Below, piece after piece: positions 23,348 to 34,460 of a stretch of DNA of 64,000 bases. Origin of the DNA: Cryptomeria japonica. Its lineage: Eukaryota; Streptophyta; Pinopsida; Cupressales; Cupressaceae. The stretch lies in contig NC_081412.1 in NCBI RefSeq assembly GCF_030272615.1, positions 474,991,657-475,055,656 on the forward strand, given 5' to 3'. The stretch's first letter is position 1; the number at the start of each line of letters is the position of its first letter. The notes beneath the pieces were generated by a model. The model did no database searches, was not told where the DNA came from, and worked only from the letters and a program-made list of their open reading frames with translations. The translations under genes and the position numbers were made by a program.

Positions 23348-25531
23348 ATGTCAGATTTTTATTTGCAAAATGTTCATGCTTTCGATGATTATTATGAGTA
23401 TAGCCAAGATGAATTAGATGAAGCTTTAGATGAGTTTTTAAACCCTAAAGATGCCAAACCTTCATTTTACCAAAAACTCATAAACCTTGTTACTATGCCA
23501 TTTCGTTGTGATGAGAAAGATAAGTTGAATGAGTCCTCTCAAGGGTACATTCCTATCAACTCTTCCACTAAATCTAGTAACATGGTTGTTTTGAACAATC
23601 CCCTCTATGAGGAGATGTCTCCTTTTGAATCAAAAGATAAACCTTTCAATAGATATGATCATGCTTTGTTGGATGATGCTCTTGATGACTTTGTGGCTTT
23701 ATCAAAATCTTTAAACAAAAACAAAACTTCTAAATTAGTTAACATGATAAACTTGAATGAGCATAAAAAGCCTCTCTTTGAAGTCCAAGGAGCTTATCCT
23801 TCTCCCACCTTTCAAGTTTCTAAGTCACCTCTCCTTACTATCCAAGGAGGGTATGATCATGATTCCTTTCGTACTCCGAATAAACCAATCATCACTGTGC
23901 AAGGAAGAAAACCTATAAGTCCTTATAATTATGCCAAGCAAATAACTAGAGAGAGTTATCATGCGGTTGCCCATACTTATCATACCATAAATAATAGGCA
24001 GCCTAGTCCTCCTCCTGTTATCCCAGTTTCTCTTCCGAATCCTCAACCGATTCTTCCACAAGCTCCACATATTTCACAAGTTCTTGGAAAGGAATATGAT
24101 CTCATAGAACAACTTAAAGCTACCCCTGCTAAGATATCCCTTTGGGATTTGATTCAAACTTCTTCCGCTCATCATGGAGTGTTACAAGATGCCTTGAAAG
24201 ATTTGAATGTTCCTCCACCGAATACATCTAGTAATATAGCATCTTTGGTTAACTCTGTGATGAATCCTAAAGCTCAAATTGTGTTTACCCAAGAGGAGTT
24301 GCCTACTAGTGAAATCCAACATCAATATGATCCCTTGATGATTGTGGTTATCATGAAAGACACGGCTATAAGGCGAACACTAGTAGATAATGGCTCTGGT
24401 CTTAATGTGTGTAGCATTAATCTTTTGCATAAGATGAATGTGGATACATCCTTAATTGAACCGGACTCTCGTCCTATTCGAGGCTTTGATAATGTGGCTA
24501 AAACTTCATTAGGTACTATCACCTTACCCATCACAGTGGGGCCTGTTACTTTGCCTACACCTATCCATGTTATGTCAGGAAATCTAACGTACAACTTGCT
24601 ACTGGGGAGACCTTGGATTCACAGTATGCAAGCTATCCCTTCTACATTGCATAGACAAGTTAAATTTATTTATAACAATAAGACATATACCTTGATAGGT
24701 GATACTAATTTTCAAACTTGTTTGCAAACATCCACTTCTAAGGGGGGTTCTTCTAAGCCGTCCTCATCTAGTGATGAATCTTTAAATAAGATACCTATCG
24801 GTGAATCCTCGCTCTCCGATGATCAAAATTCTTTGGATGAGTCTGGAGCTCTTGGAGAAGATTCTTCTCGACTTGAAACTACACATAAGAAGGATTTTGA
24901 TCCTGGGAAGATCCTCGAAGACGACGATTGGGGATCCCTTGATTTTAATCCTACCTTTGTGGGTGAATATAAGGTTCCTTCTAGAGAAATTAAAGTTGAA
25001 AAGAAGGAAGAAGCTGAAAATCATAAAGTTGAAAAGAAAGAAGAAACTAAAAATCAATCAACCTTACCTGAATCTATGAGTAATAATTTTGTGGCCGCTT
25101 CTCAAACTTCTTCTCCTCACATCTCTAATTATGAAGAGTTTGATTCTTTATCTTATGAAAAACCACCTTCTCTTCCTGAAATGGCTGATCATTATGGTCA
25201 TGGTTTTTGCATTTTTGCTAAGCATGGGTATCATGGAAAAGGTTGTGGTGCTCATGAACAAGGGATAAGAGTTCCTCTAGAGACTAATTTTCACAATTAT
25301 GCCTTTGGACTTGGCTTTAATCCCTGCAAACATACTAAAGCTTCTAAAAGACCATGCATTAGTGTTAATGCTATCTCTACATCTTTATCAATACAACATC
25401 CTGAGTATATTGATGGGGATCCTTCGTGTGCCTGTGCTTTGGATGTCTTCCCTACCGACGATGCTTTAGCTGAGTTCTTGGGAGCCTATGACACTCTTCC
25501 TCGTTATCATCACAATAGGGGACTCCCTTAA
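23348..25531 (+). CDS. Gypsy gag-protease-like ORF
   Basis: The ORF is 727 aa from the ATG at 23348; an upstream TTG is not needed. The first 300 residues are acidic and proline-rich, and I see neither a clear capsid domain nor a CCHC knuckle. The retropepsin core is VDNGSGLNVC (near 24388), where the usual D-T/S-G is D-N-G, then GNLTYNLLLGRPW (near 24580), the typical flap/C-terminal part of plant Gypsy proteases. A C-terminal Cys/His-rich stretch (GFCIFAKHGYHGKGCGAH) follows. It ends at TAA (25529-25531), and pol continues in the same frame without shift. Confidence 0.8.
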   Translation: MSDFYLQNVHAFDDYYEYSQDELDEALDEFLNPKDAKPSFYQKLINLVTMPFRCDEKDKLNESSQGYIPINSSTKSSNMVVLNNPLYEEMSPFESKDKPFNRYDHALLDDALDDFVALSKSLNKNKTSKLVNMINLNEHKKPLFEVQGAYPSPTFQVSKSPLLTIQGGYDHDSFRTPNKPIITVQGRKPISPYNYAKQITRESYHAVAHTYHTINNRQPSPPPVIPVSLPNPQPILPQAPHISQVLGKEYDLIEQLKATPAKISLWDLIQTSSAHHGVLQDALKDLNVPPPNTSSNIASLVNSVMNPKAQIVFTQEELPTSEIQHQYDPLMIVVIMKDTAIRRTLVDNGSGLNVCSINLLHKMNVDTSLIEPDSRPIRGFDNVAKTSLGTITLPITVGPVTLPTPIHVMSGNLTYNLLLGRPWIHSMQAIPSTLHRQVKFIYNNKTYTLIGDTNFQTCLQTSTSKGGSSKPSSSSDESLNKIPIGESSLSDDQNSLDESGALGEDSSRLETTHKKDFDPGKILEDDDWGSLDFNPTFVGEYKVPSREIKVEKKEEAENHKVEKKEETKNQSTLPESMSNNFVAASQTSSPHISNYEEFDSLSYEKPPSLPEMADHYGHGFCIFAKHGYHGKGCGAHEQGIRVPLETNFHNYAFGLGFNPCKHTKASKRPCISVNAISTSLSIQHPEYIDGDPSCACALDVFPTDDALAEFLGAYDTLPRYHHNRGLP

Positions 25532-25534
25532 TGT

Positions 25535-28500
25535 TTGAACACTGAAGCCTATTTTGGGAAAGAGATTGATAATGACGAGATTGTGAAAGAATTCCCTCTG
25601 TTAAAGGATACTCCTCAACAAAGTAATCTCCTCATAAGTGACACCACTGATGTTAAGATGGACCCTTGCAATAAAGAGAAAGTCATTAAAATTGGGAAAT
25701 GTTTGGATGAAGAGGAACAGAAACAATATGAAGAACTATTGCATGAATTCCCTGAGATCTTTGCTTGGGCATACTCTGACATGCCTGGTATAGATCCTAA
25801 GATTGTTACTCATAATATTGTCTTAGTTCCTGATGCTAAGCCCGTCAAACAAAAGATTCGAAAAATGAATCCTAAGGTGGCTCTGCTTGTTAAGGCTGAG
25901 ATTGAAAAGTTATTGGAGGCTGGATTTATCCGCCCTATTGACTATTCCCCATGGATTTCAAATATTGTCGCCGTGGCTAAACCAGACAACAAAATAAGAA
26001 TGTGTATTGACTTTCGGGATCTAAATAAGGCTTCTTTAAAAGATGATTTCCCTCTTCCAAACATTGACATGATAGTTGATTCTACGGCAGGACATGCCTT
26101 GTTATCCTTCATGGATGGTTTTTCAGGCTACAATCAAATTCTTATTAACCCTCAAGATCAATTCAAAACTGCTTTCACCACTCCTTGGGGTACGTTTTGT
26201 TGGATAATGATGCCTTTTGGACTTAAAAACGCCGGTGCAACTTATCAACGAGCGATGACCCTTATCTTTCATGATTATATGCATAAGATTTTAGAGGATT
26301 ATGTTGATGACATTTTAGCCAAATCCTTTCTTCGCATGGATCATATTAAAATCCTTCATCAAATCTTTGAAAGGATTCGTAAATATCACATGCGCTTGAA
26401 TCCCCGAAAATGTGTTTTTGGTGTGGATAGTGGAAAACTATTAGGATTCATAGTTTCACATCATGGGATTGAGGTGGACACTAAGAAAATAGATGCTATC
26501 GTCAACATGCCACCTCCTAGAAATGTGTCTCAACTTAAAAGCTTACAAGGAAAGATTCAAGCTATTCGTAGGTTTGTGTCTCTGCTTGCGGATCGTACCT
26601 TTCCTTTTACTCAACTTCTTAAAAAGGATATCACTTTTCAATGGAATGAGGATTGTCAGCAAGCATTTGAAGATTTAAAAGTGTATTTGGCTAGTCCTCC
26701 TATTCTTCAACCTGCCGAACCTTCTAAACCCTTCCTTCTGTATACAGCTGCTTCCTCTCATGCTCTCGCAGCATTGTTGGCACAACATGATAAAGATGGT
26801 AAGGAATGTCTGGTTTATTACATAAGTCGTACCTTACTCGATTATGAGACCCGATATTTTGTGATAGAAAGACAATGCTTGGCCTTGGTATTTGTGACTC
26901 AGAAATTGAGACATTATCTTTTAAATTCAGAAGTCCATGTCATGGTAAAGTTTGATCCTTTGAAGCATCTTTTCTCTAAAACTGATTCATCTGGACGTCT
27001 AGCTAAGTGGGTTATGATGTTAACTGAATTTGACCTTAAATTTGTTTCACAAAGAGCAATTAAAGGACAAGCGTTGACCGATCACTTAGTTGAGGCCCCT
27101 TCACCTTTCTCCTTTCCTAACCTTGAGTCTTTTCTTGACGACTTCATTCTTTCTATAGAGAAAGATGAAACTTGGGAGTTATACTTCGATGGCTCTAAGT
27201 GTCGTACGGGATTGGGGGCAGGTGTTGTTCTGATTTCTCCTACAAAGAAACCCATTCCCTTATCCTATCGTCTAAATTTCCTGTGTACCAATAACATTGC
27301 TGAGTATGAGGCTCTTATAGCGGGAATAAAAGCAGCCTTAGCTCTGAACATAAAACACATACATATCTATGGAGATTCGCAATTGATTATAAGACAAGTA
27401 ACAGGAATATATCAAGCAAAACAAGACAAATTATCACAATATAAAGACCTTGCTATCTCTTTATTACAAAATTTCGATTCTTATACTATGGAACCCGTTC
27501 CTCGAAAAGATAATCGACGTGCGGATGCAATGGCATGTGTGGCTTCTCTTGTATCTTTAGAGGACCCTGTGGTTGATCTTAAATTTGTTATTCACAACCT
27601 TATTTCTCTAGCTATTGTAGACGATTCTAGCTTTGTAACATGTTGTGATTTTATAGACTCAGATGAATGGTACTCTCATATCGTAAGATATTTGACCGAT
27701 GGTACCTTTCCTGATTCCGCTAATAGGAACACTAGGGCTAGAATCCGCAAGCTGTCTGCTAGGTATATCATTCTTTCTAATGTCCTTTATCGAAGGGGTT
27801 ATGATGGTCTTCTCCTTCGTTGTCTTAACAAGTCGGAAATCCCCTGTTGCTCTTGAAGAGGCACATTCAGGTGCCTGTGGGGGGCATTTTGGGGGCAAAT
27901 CCTTGGTTCATAGTTTGCTTCGTATGGGATACTATTGGCAAACTATGCAGAAGGATTCCTTTTCATTTGTTAAGAAATGTCATCAATGTCAACAACACAA
28001 TAATCTGATTCATGCTCCTGCCCAAGAACTCTGTTCTCAAGTAGCTTCTTGGCCTTTTTCCGCATGGGGTTTGGATCTTATTGGTAAAATCTCTCCTCCA
28101 CCTCAAGGACACACCTTCATTATAACTGCAACAGATTACTTTACGAAGTGGGTAGAAGCTATTCCCCTTCGCTCTACCACTGCTGAAGTGATTTGTCAAT
28201 TTCTTCTAGAAAACATCATTTCTCGATTCGGGATACCTTCTACTATTATCTCAGATAATGGGACATCGTTTAAGAACAAGGACATGAAGAAATTCCTCGA
28301 GAAGTACCATATCAAACATCGATTTTCTACACCATACTATCCTCAGTCAAATGGTCAAGCCGAATCATCCAATAAGATAATTGAACAAATTCTTCGCAAA
28401 ACCGTGAATAAGCATGGTAAGGATTGGAGTAACCAGCTAATCTATGCTCTTTGGGCCTACCGAACGAGTGTACGAATTGCTACGGGAACTACTCCTTATA

Positions 28501-28925
28501 ATCTTGTTTATGGTGCTGACGCTATTATGCCCTTAGAATTAGAGATTCCATCACTTAGGGTTTCTCTCAAAGGTATAGTAGATGATGACTCTTATAGAGA
28601 ACAACGAATTCAACAGCTTGAGATGCTTGATGAACAGCATATAAACGCTCTTGAGCATATTCAAGCGTATCACAAAACTCTACAACGAAGCTATAATGAT
28701 AAGGTTATTCAACGTTCCTTCTCAGTAGGTGACTTAGTCCTCTATGAGAATCAACGCAATGTGAATGCCTTACCTGCAGAAAAGGGAAAATTCAGTCCTA
28801 ATTGGCTTGGACCATATATCGTTATTGAGGATTATGGATCAGGTGCTTACAAAATAGTGGATGTAGATGGTACGCCTCTTAAAGAACCTATCAATGCTAT
28901 GCACTTGTGTAGATATTATGCTTAA
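25535..28925 (+). pseudogene. Gypsy pol: RT, RNase H, archaeal-type RNase H, integrase (one frameshift)
   Basis: Domains in order: RT with IRMCIDFRDLNKAS, MPFGLKNAGATYQRAM and the YVDD box (near 26300); Ty3 RNase H (PFLLYTAASS to LRHYLL, 26730-26930); a second RNase H (ELYFDGSKC, NNIAEYEALIAG, IYGDSQLII, RADAMA; 27177-27530); integrase with an H-H/C-C zinc finger (27860-27995), catalytic GLDLIG, SDNGTSF and SNGQAESSNK (28070-28360), and a C-terminal domain ending at 28925. RT and integrase are in different frames. The shift lies near 27838-27845 in a run AAATCCCC, so a single indel separates them. Everything else is open, so this copy died recently or is near-autonomous. Confidence 0.9.
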
Positions 28926-29560
28926 TTCTTCATTCCTTATTTATCTTCTTTTCAATTCTTCAAACATTGGATAATATGTTAGTGTCTCTTAATTAAAGCA
29001 AAATAGAATTAAATGTTATGATGTTTAATCTATATTGCTTCATTCCTGACAAGCGTGTTTTCTTACCTTATGGTTTGTCTTGAATTCATTTATGTAAATT
29101 GTGAAAGATTTACATTCCATTATGCTAGCATATTATACAGTGTCTTTATGTGTTAAGTAGAATCGTATCATGTTGTGTTTAAATTAAAAATTAAATCACA
29201 TTAGTTATATGATTCTTAGACTTAATGCATATGTCTTCCTTATCATCAATGTAGTACTTGATTAAATATTTAGTTAAGTCACACATGTATCAATTTAATC
29301 ATGGAGCATTGAGAAATCAATCACATGGAAATTAAATTCTGAACATACATGTACATTTACCAAATGTATTAGATTTAATCAAAGCAAAACATACATTATT
29401 TTAAGCATTAAAGATAACACATTTGAGACAAAAGAGAAGCATGTATATATACATATATATGTGTGTGGATCGTATACAAATATAGGTCACTATACATCCA
29501 AAAATGTGACCTCTCCTACATCATAAAATCATCTCCTATCCCTAGGGCTAGTGGCTGGAG
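28926..29560. other. Gypsy spacer between pol and the antisense gene; no gene seen
   Basis: AT-rich sequence without a readable ORF. It contains a short TATATAC/ATATATGTG simple repeat near 29440-29465. It forms the 3' flank of both pol (+) and the antisense gene (-). Confidence 0.7.
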
Positions 29561-29624
29561 AATGTCGACTGGACGCTCCCTCCTGATCTGGCCGTGAAGG
29601 TGGTAGCCTCGGTCTGAGCCGCTG

Positions 29625-32047
29625 CTAGATCTTGCCGCGCCTACTGGAGGTCTTCTGATAGGACTCTCTCTCTCTCTGCTGTGCCTGCTGGAGGTCCTCT
29701 AATAGGACTCTCTCTCTCTCCCTCCATATATCTACCTGTACTCGGAATGGGAAAAACAAATCCTCATGCCGACCCGCGTTCCCCTGAGGCCTATAGGCAA
29801 TCTGTGAGGAACTGGGGATTTGTGCTATCATGGAAATATTTGTCATTGCCTGCTGAATCAGGGAACGCCATTCCTGCACATTAGCTATGGTAGTCAAACA
29901 GATTTTTGTTAGTACCATTCTATATCATCAAAACATTAATCAATCAATGTAAAACTACTATACCTGGATCTCCCTCGCGCTAGTAGGGATCATGATATGG
30001 TAGTATCTGTGCCTGGGAACCACTAGGCCCCCCTCGCTCGAATAATCTATCCATGATGGGTGTAGGCTGGACGGTACTAGGGATAGGCCTCCGTATCGCC
30101 TCATGTTCCCCCTGTTGGGGAATAAGAGGTGGATCCAGAGCTATGGTATCATCTCCTGAATGGTGGGGAGCTGCATCCGACTCCTCCTCATCATCTCTAT
30201 CCTCCTCCTCGTCGTCCTCCTCGTCATCCTCATCCTTGTCCTCATCCACATCATCACCTGCATCTCCCTCGTCCTCCTCTCTATCTGTATCCTCCTCCCC
30301 CTCCTCGGCACTGGGCTGATCGCCTGTAGGTGGATCAGGATCTCCCACCTCCTCATGACTCTCTCCCTCCTCTGGTTCCTCTGACCTGGATCCCTGGTCC
30401 TCGTCTCGGTCTCCATGTCTCCATGGGCCTGGATAGCCTGTCGGATGATCTGGTGGAAAGATAGGACCTGGATATGATCTCATAAACCATGAGACGTACC
30501 TCCACTATGCTCCAGGCTCTGCAGAATAATCAGTGACTACATCCTGATCAGATCCCTCTAAGTCTGTAGTCTCGATGTCATCTATCGTCGGTCTCGCTAC
30601 TGCTCTAGGTCTGGGAAGGACCCGCGAGTGTCGAGTATAGATGGGCACATCGGCTGGAACACACTGCTCTAGTCCGAACTGCCTCCGTACTTGGTCAAAG
30701 TAGAAAGGGACTATGATGTGTGCATATCGTCCCCGCAGTAGGCGGTTCCTCTGTAGACATGCTAACTGTCTCTCCATACCATCCCATCTGTGCATCCGTA
30801 GGTAAGGTCTCCACATTGTCACCTCGGCTGTCACTCTGTCAAAAATCACTCTCCAATATAATAAATCTCCAAATCTCCACTCGCTGGTAAGTGGATAAGT
30901 GAACACCCTAGGTCGCTCACTCGCTGTACTCAGCAGAAAGTCGACGGGCCTGGTGCATGTGAAGTGCTCTAAAATCCACACCTGCAGAAGTGTGCATGTC
31001 ATCAAACTACAACCCTGTCCAAATACATACTCCTCAAGGTCGTGATAGAGATGTGCAAGCATACTCCGACCCCAAGCATACACTCTCTTGTGTCTCTCCA
31101 TCACTCTGATACACCATGTGAGACCCCCATGCATGTGCATGCCTCGCCCATTAGGGCAGACGACTAGTGCTATGATGGCTATCATAAGGCGTCTCAGAAG
31201 GGGTACCTCCCCTGTAGGATGTAAGAGCCAGCTGACCATGATGCGACCTCTCGTCTCGCTCGGCATGACTCTCCCTATGCAATACACCTACTCTCTTTGA
31301 TGATCCTCCGCTGATCGATCGGTCGCGTATGTAACAGTCGCTCCTCTGGTAGGCAGACGAAGTATACGGTACACATCCTCGAGTGTGACTGTCAGCTCCC
31401 CTACTGGAAGATGAAATGTGCATGTGTCAGGATCCCATCGTTCCATCAATGCCATCAGCATCGCAGGATGGAACTGAATGGCTGGCATGAGGATCACATA
31501 CCATAATCCTACTATCGACAGTGTGTCTCTCTCTGACTGAGTAAGCCGCGGAATCTGATCTCGTAAACTGCGAAGAATATGTCCCGCTGTATGCTCTCTC
31601 ATGTACGGAAGGCCCTGCAACACAAAAACATAACCGTAATCAGTACTCAATCATCAAAATCGCTAAAGCAAACTGTCGAACATCATGTGCTAGTCCTGAA
31701 ACCCCTCGCCAAGCCCTGATTGGGGTCCATAGTGTCCTGTCAGGGACCATGGCACCCTATCAGGGACCATGGCGCCCTGAGGGGACCATGGCGCCCTGTC
31801 AGGGACCATGGCACCCTGCAGGGACCATGGCGCCCTGGGGGGACCAGGGCGCCCCACAGGGACCATGGCGCCCTGGGTGGGCCCCAGGTCAGCCTTCAGG
31901 GCCTGCATACGATCACAAAAAAGTCAACATGCGAAAAATCAAAAGTCAAACGTTCAGTCAACTCACCTCATCCAGTGGCTCGTCGTCGATCACGGCCTGG
32001 CGCAGGATCTCGATCCTCGTGGGACGCTCCGGTCGTCGTGAAGGCAT
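29625..32047 (-). pseudogene. antisense plant-mobile-domain gene inside the Gypsy element
   Basis: Three exons on the strand opposite to the element: 32047-31967 (27 codons, MPSRRPERP...LDE, donor GTGAGT), 31614-29964 and 29873 to about 29625. Splice signals are TGTTGCAG|GG for exon 2 and CCAG|GTATAG to TGTGCAG|GA for exon 3. Exon 2 holds the plant mobile domain (GLWYVILMPAIQFHPAMLMAL, then WDPDTCTFHLPVGELTVTLEDV, leading to RILRLPTRG) and a long Asp/Glu-rich tail (30150-30330). TAG codons at 31288, 30505 and about 29982 interrupt exon 2, and each fits a lost CAG. The phase into exon 3 is off by one base. PMD proteins are linked to silencing in plants, and antisense extra ORFs are known in Tat elements. 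A role against host silencing is speculation. Confidence 0.7.
31735..31885 (-). repeat. minirepeat array in intron 1 of the antisense gene
   Basis: About seven units of 20-24 bp share GGGACCATGGCGCCCTG, with embedded palindromes CCATGG and GGCGCC. Small ORFs in all frames here are products of the repeat. A related motif (GGCGCCCTGGTCC) occurs in the LTRs of the same element and in other LTR remnants near 44570-44700 and 53140. Confidence 0.85.
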
Positions 32048-32049
32048 GA

Positions 32050-32630
32050 TGATGGCTATGTGGGCTCTGCTGCACTGAATAGTATTCTGAAATCGACAAA
32101 GTGACAAATGCAAGTGTCACTTTCGAGGTATATACTCTCGTTTGTTTATTCTTACTTTTTGAAACCCTAATTTTCCTCTACCATTCATTTTATCATAACT
32201 TGGGTTTGGGAGATGCGATTTTCGAGCCGTTTGTTGCATTGGAATCGTATTTTCCTTCCCCTACTCTTGGGATGTTCCAAAAAGTGCTCTGATGAAGCCT
32301 ATTTAGTGAACATCCCTCATCAATACTCTCTTACATGATTTGTCGTAAGTAAACATGCTACCCTGTTTCACCTCCCTAATAAGCAAGTCGAAACAGGGGG
32401 GGGCACACAGCTACTCACAGATTTCATCACTTTCCTTAGTAAGCATTAGGTGATTTTTGTGATCTAACGTGTGTTTTGTAGGGTGCGATTCCTAACTGTG
32501 TACTGCAGATGCCGCTGGGGGCTTCGTCCAACAACTTATGGTTATATCCTTTTTCAAATAATGTTTACTTTCTGTACTTTAGCTTGCATATGCACGTAGT
32601 AATCATATGACCACTAAAGTGGGGGCTAAA
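32050..32630 (+). promoter_or_regulatory. promoter region of the antisense gene, 3' UTR and polypurine tract of Gypsy
   Basis: No ORF is supported here. The tract AAAGTGGGGGCTAAA ends at 32630, directly before the 3' LTR. The sequence upstream of 32047 on the minus strand must contain the antisense promoter, but I see no unambiguous TATA box. A related, reversed version of this stretch lies at 43855-44400. Confidence 0.6.
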
Positions 32631-34293
32631 TGTAACGTCATAAATTGTACGCACTTGCTAAAGCAGTAAAATTTAACACCTAGTTTAGCACCCGCCTTGG
32701 CGCAGTTGCATTTTGCATTGCATTTCCCCTTTAGCACTTAATTAATCGAATAAATTAGGTCTAAAGGTTCTATTTCACCATTTTCCACATCACAAAGTCA
32801 GGCCCTTTCATTAAAGCGTGCCCCTTTCATTTTATTCCTCCAATACATCACTTAATCAAAAAACCCTAATTAGGCCCTATTCTGAGCTTGGGGGCTTGAT
32901 TTCGGGGGTCAAAACATCTCAAAATCACCTGTAACTTCGGGATTCTCTCTAAAATCATCATATCTGATGGCCCTAAAAATTTGGTGAAAAGTTGTCGAGA
33001 CCGTGGTGCTCGGAGTGCACACGGTCCCGGACATTTTTCCTGAAATTTTAGGAGTGTGATCCAATCATAAAATAAAGCTTAACCCCAAGAAATTGGCAGG
33101 ATATTCAATCTCTAGGTCGGCCAAAAGACGAAATTGCGACCTAGGGTTTCATACATAAGAGCTCTCTTTCTTCATTTGAAAGGATCCGATTTTTTGTTTT
33201 CAGGAACTTCATATGCAGCGAAAGAGCAGATCTTTGAAGACTTCAACATCTTACAACATCCCTCTATCAAGCATTTATTAATTCCATTCATCCACTTAGG
33301 GCTTGGAAGACATTGAAGAACAATAGGAGATTACCGACTGAAGATTGGCTTGTACCCCTCCCTTGAGGGTTTGGTATGATTTCATGTTGTTTTCATGTCT
33401 TTACATAAGCTTCAATACATCATTTATTCATGCTTTAGATCACTTTGCATCTTGATTTAGAGCATTTACATTATCATTTACAAGCAATTAGGGTTTACTT
33501 TCTAGGTTGCTCTAGTTTGCTTTCTTGCATTTTAGGAGCTTGCACACACACTAGGTCTGCACACACAATACATTTTACAAAACAACTTGGCTATTCGTGG
33601 AGGTGGAAATCACCGAAGCCGGGGTTTGACTAAGGCAAAAGCCTATATAGCCGCCCATACCCCCTTTTTCAGATATCATTGCAGGTTTCAGGATTCAGAC
33701 GACGCCGCGGGATACAGATCCGGAGAGAGAAGGTCGAGACAGCACTCTGTATCAAATTGCAGAGCAGAAGACTGGGACAGGGGTGCTGGGCCCCCTGGTC
33801 CTACCAGGACAGGGGCGCTGGGCGCCCTAGTCCCTAGGACAGAGGCACTGGGTGCCCTGGTCCTCCAGACAGACAGCTTTCAGACAGCTTTCCGACAGTG
33901 TTCTAGAGTGCAGAACAGCAGTTTCCTATGCAGTTTTTAGGACAGTGGCGCCAGCGCCCCCGTCCCGAACATTTTCAGTCCGATTTTGACTCCGGGTACA
34001 CATCTGTATTCTTATTTCATCCTTGTATTTACAGCTGTTCATTGTTTAATCTCAATTCTGCAATCTTGTTATTAGTTCATACTTGCATTTTGGGATTAGG
34101 GTTTGAACTTGCATTACTTGATCTTACAATTTCAACAAGGGAATAGAAATCCTAATAGATATCCCGTGGCTCTCTCTTTCACTAAAAGAAGTAGCCAATT
34201 GTGCGATATCTCTAGGCTCTTTCGTATTCCGTAATGTGTGACAAAAGGTAGGATTAGGGCATGTTAACCTAGTCTCGCTTTTTCCCCCACACA
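32631..34293 (+). repeat. 3' LTR of the Gypsy element
   Basis: 1663 bp, the same length as the 5' LTR and collinear with it; the differences are nearly all single-base. It is followed directly by the GTTGC target duplication and the continuation of the 359-bp repeat. Confidence 0.95.
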
Positions 34294-34460
34294 GTTGCAT
34301 GCAATGCAAAGTTGTAGGATTGGCTAGAATTGATTTGGTTTGTCGTGTGCACAATGTGATGTCATGAGTGCATCCAAGTGGGAAATTTTACGCTATAAAT
34401 GCCCCTCTCATGTATCCCAAAGTGTCAGAATGTTGAGAGTCATACCCTACTAACGCAATG
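34294..34460. repeat. 359-bp tandem array, right part (about half a unit)
   Basis: It resumes with TTGCATGCAATGCAAAGTTG and runs to the GAGAGTCATACCCTACT landmark at 34436, after which similarity ends near 34460. This is the same array as 19410-21518, now separated by the Gypsy element. Confidence 0.9.

Larger units (their letters stand above)
21519..34293 (+). mobile_element. complete Tat-lineage Ty3/Gypsy retrotransposon, 12.8 kb
   Basis: Both LTRs are 1663 bp (21519-23181 and 32631-34293) and start TGTAACGTCA and end CCACACA. The 5-bp target duplication GTTGC is perfect (21514-21518 and 34294-34298), and removing the element restores the 359-bp repeat. Two RNase H domains in pol and an antisense extra gene place it in the Tat lineage. 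By eye the LTRs differ at about 50 sites, roughly 3 percent, so it is much younger than its surroundings. Confidence 0.95.

Noticed and set aside
24322-25079. Minus-strand and alternative-frame ORFs inside the Gypsy gag-protease and pol
   Set aside because: They overlap conserved protease, RT and integrase frames and have no motifs of their own.
31690-32078. Four overlapping Pro/Gly/Trp-rich ORFs near the antisense gene
   Set aside because: They are translations of the GGGACCATGGCGCCCTG minirepeat plus exon 1 of the antisense gene in wrong frames.
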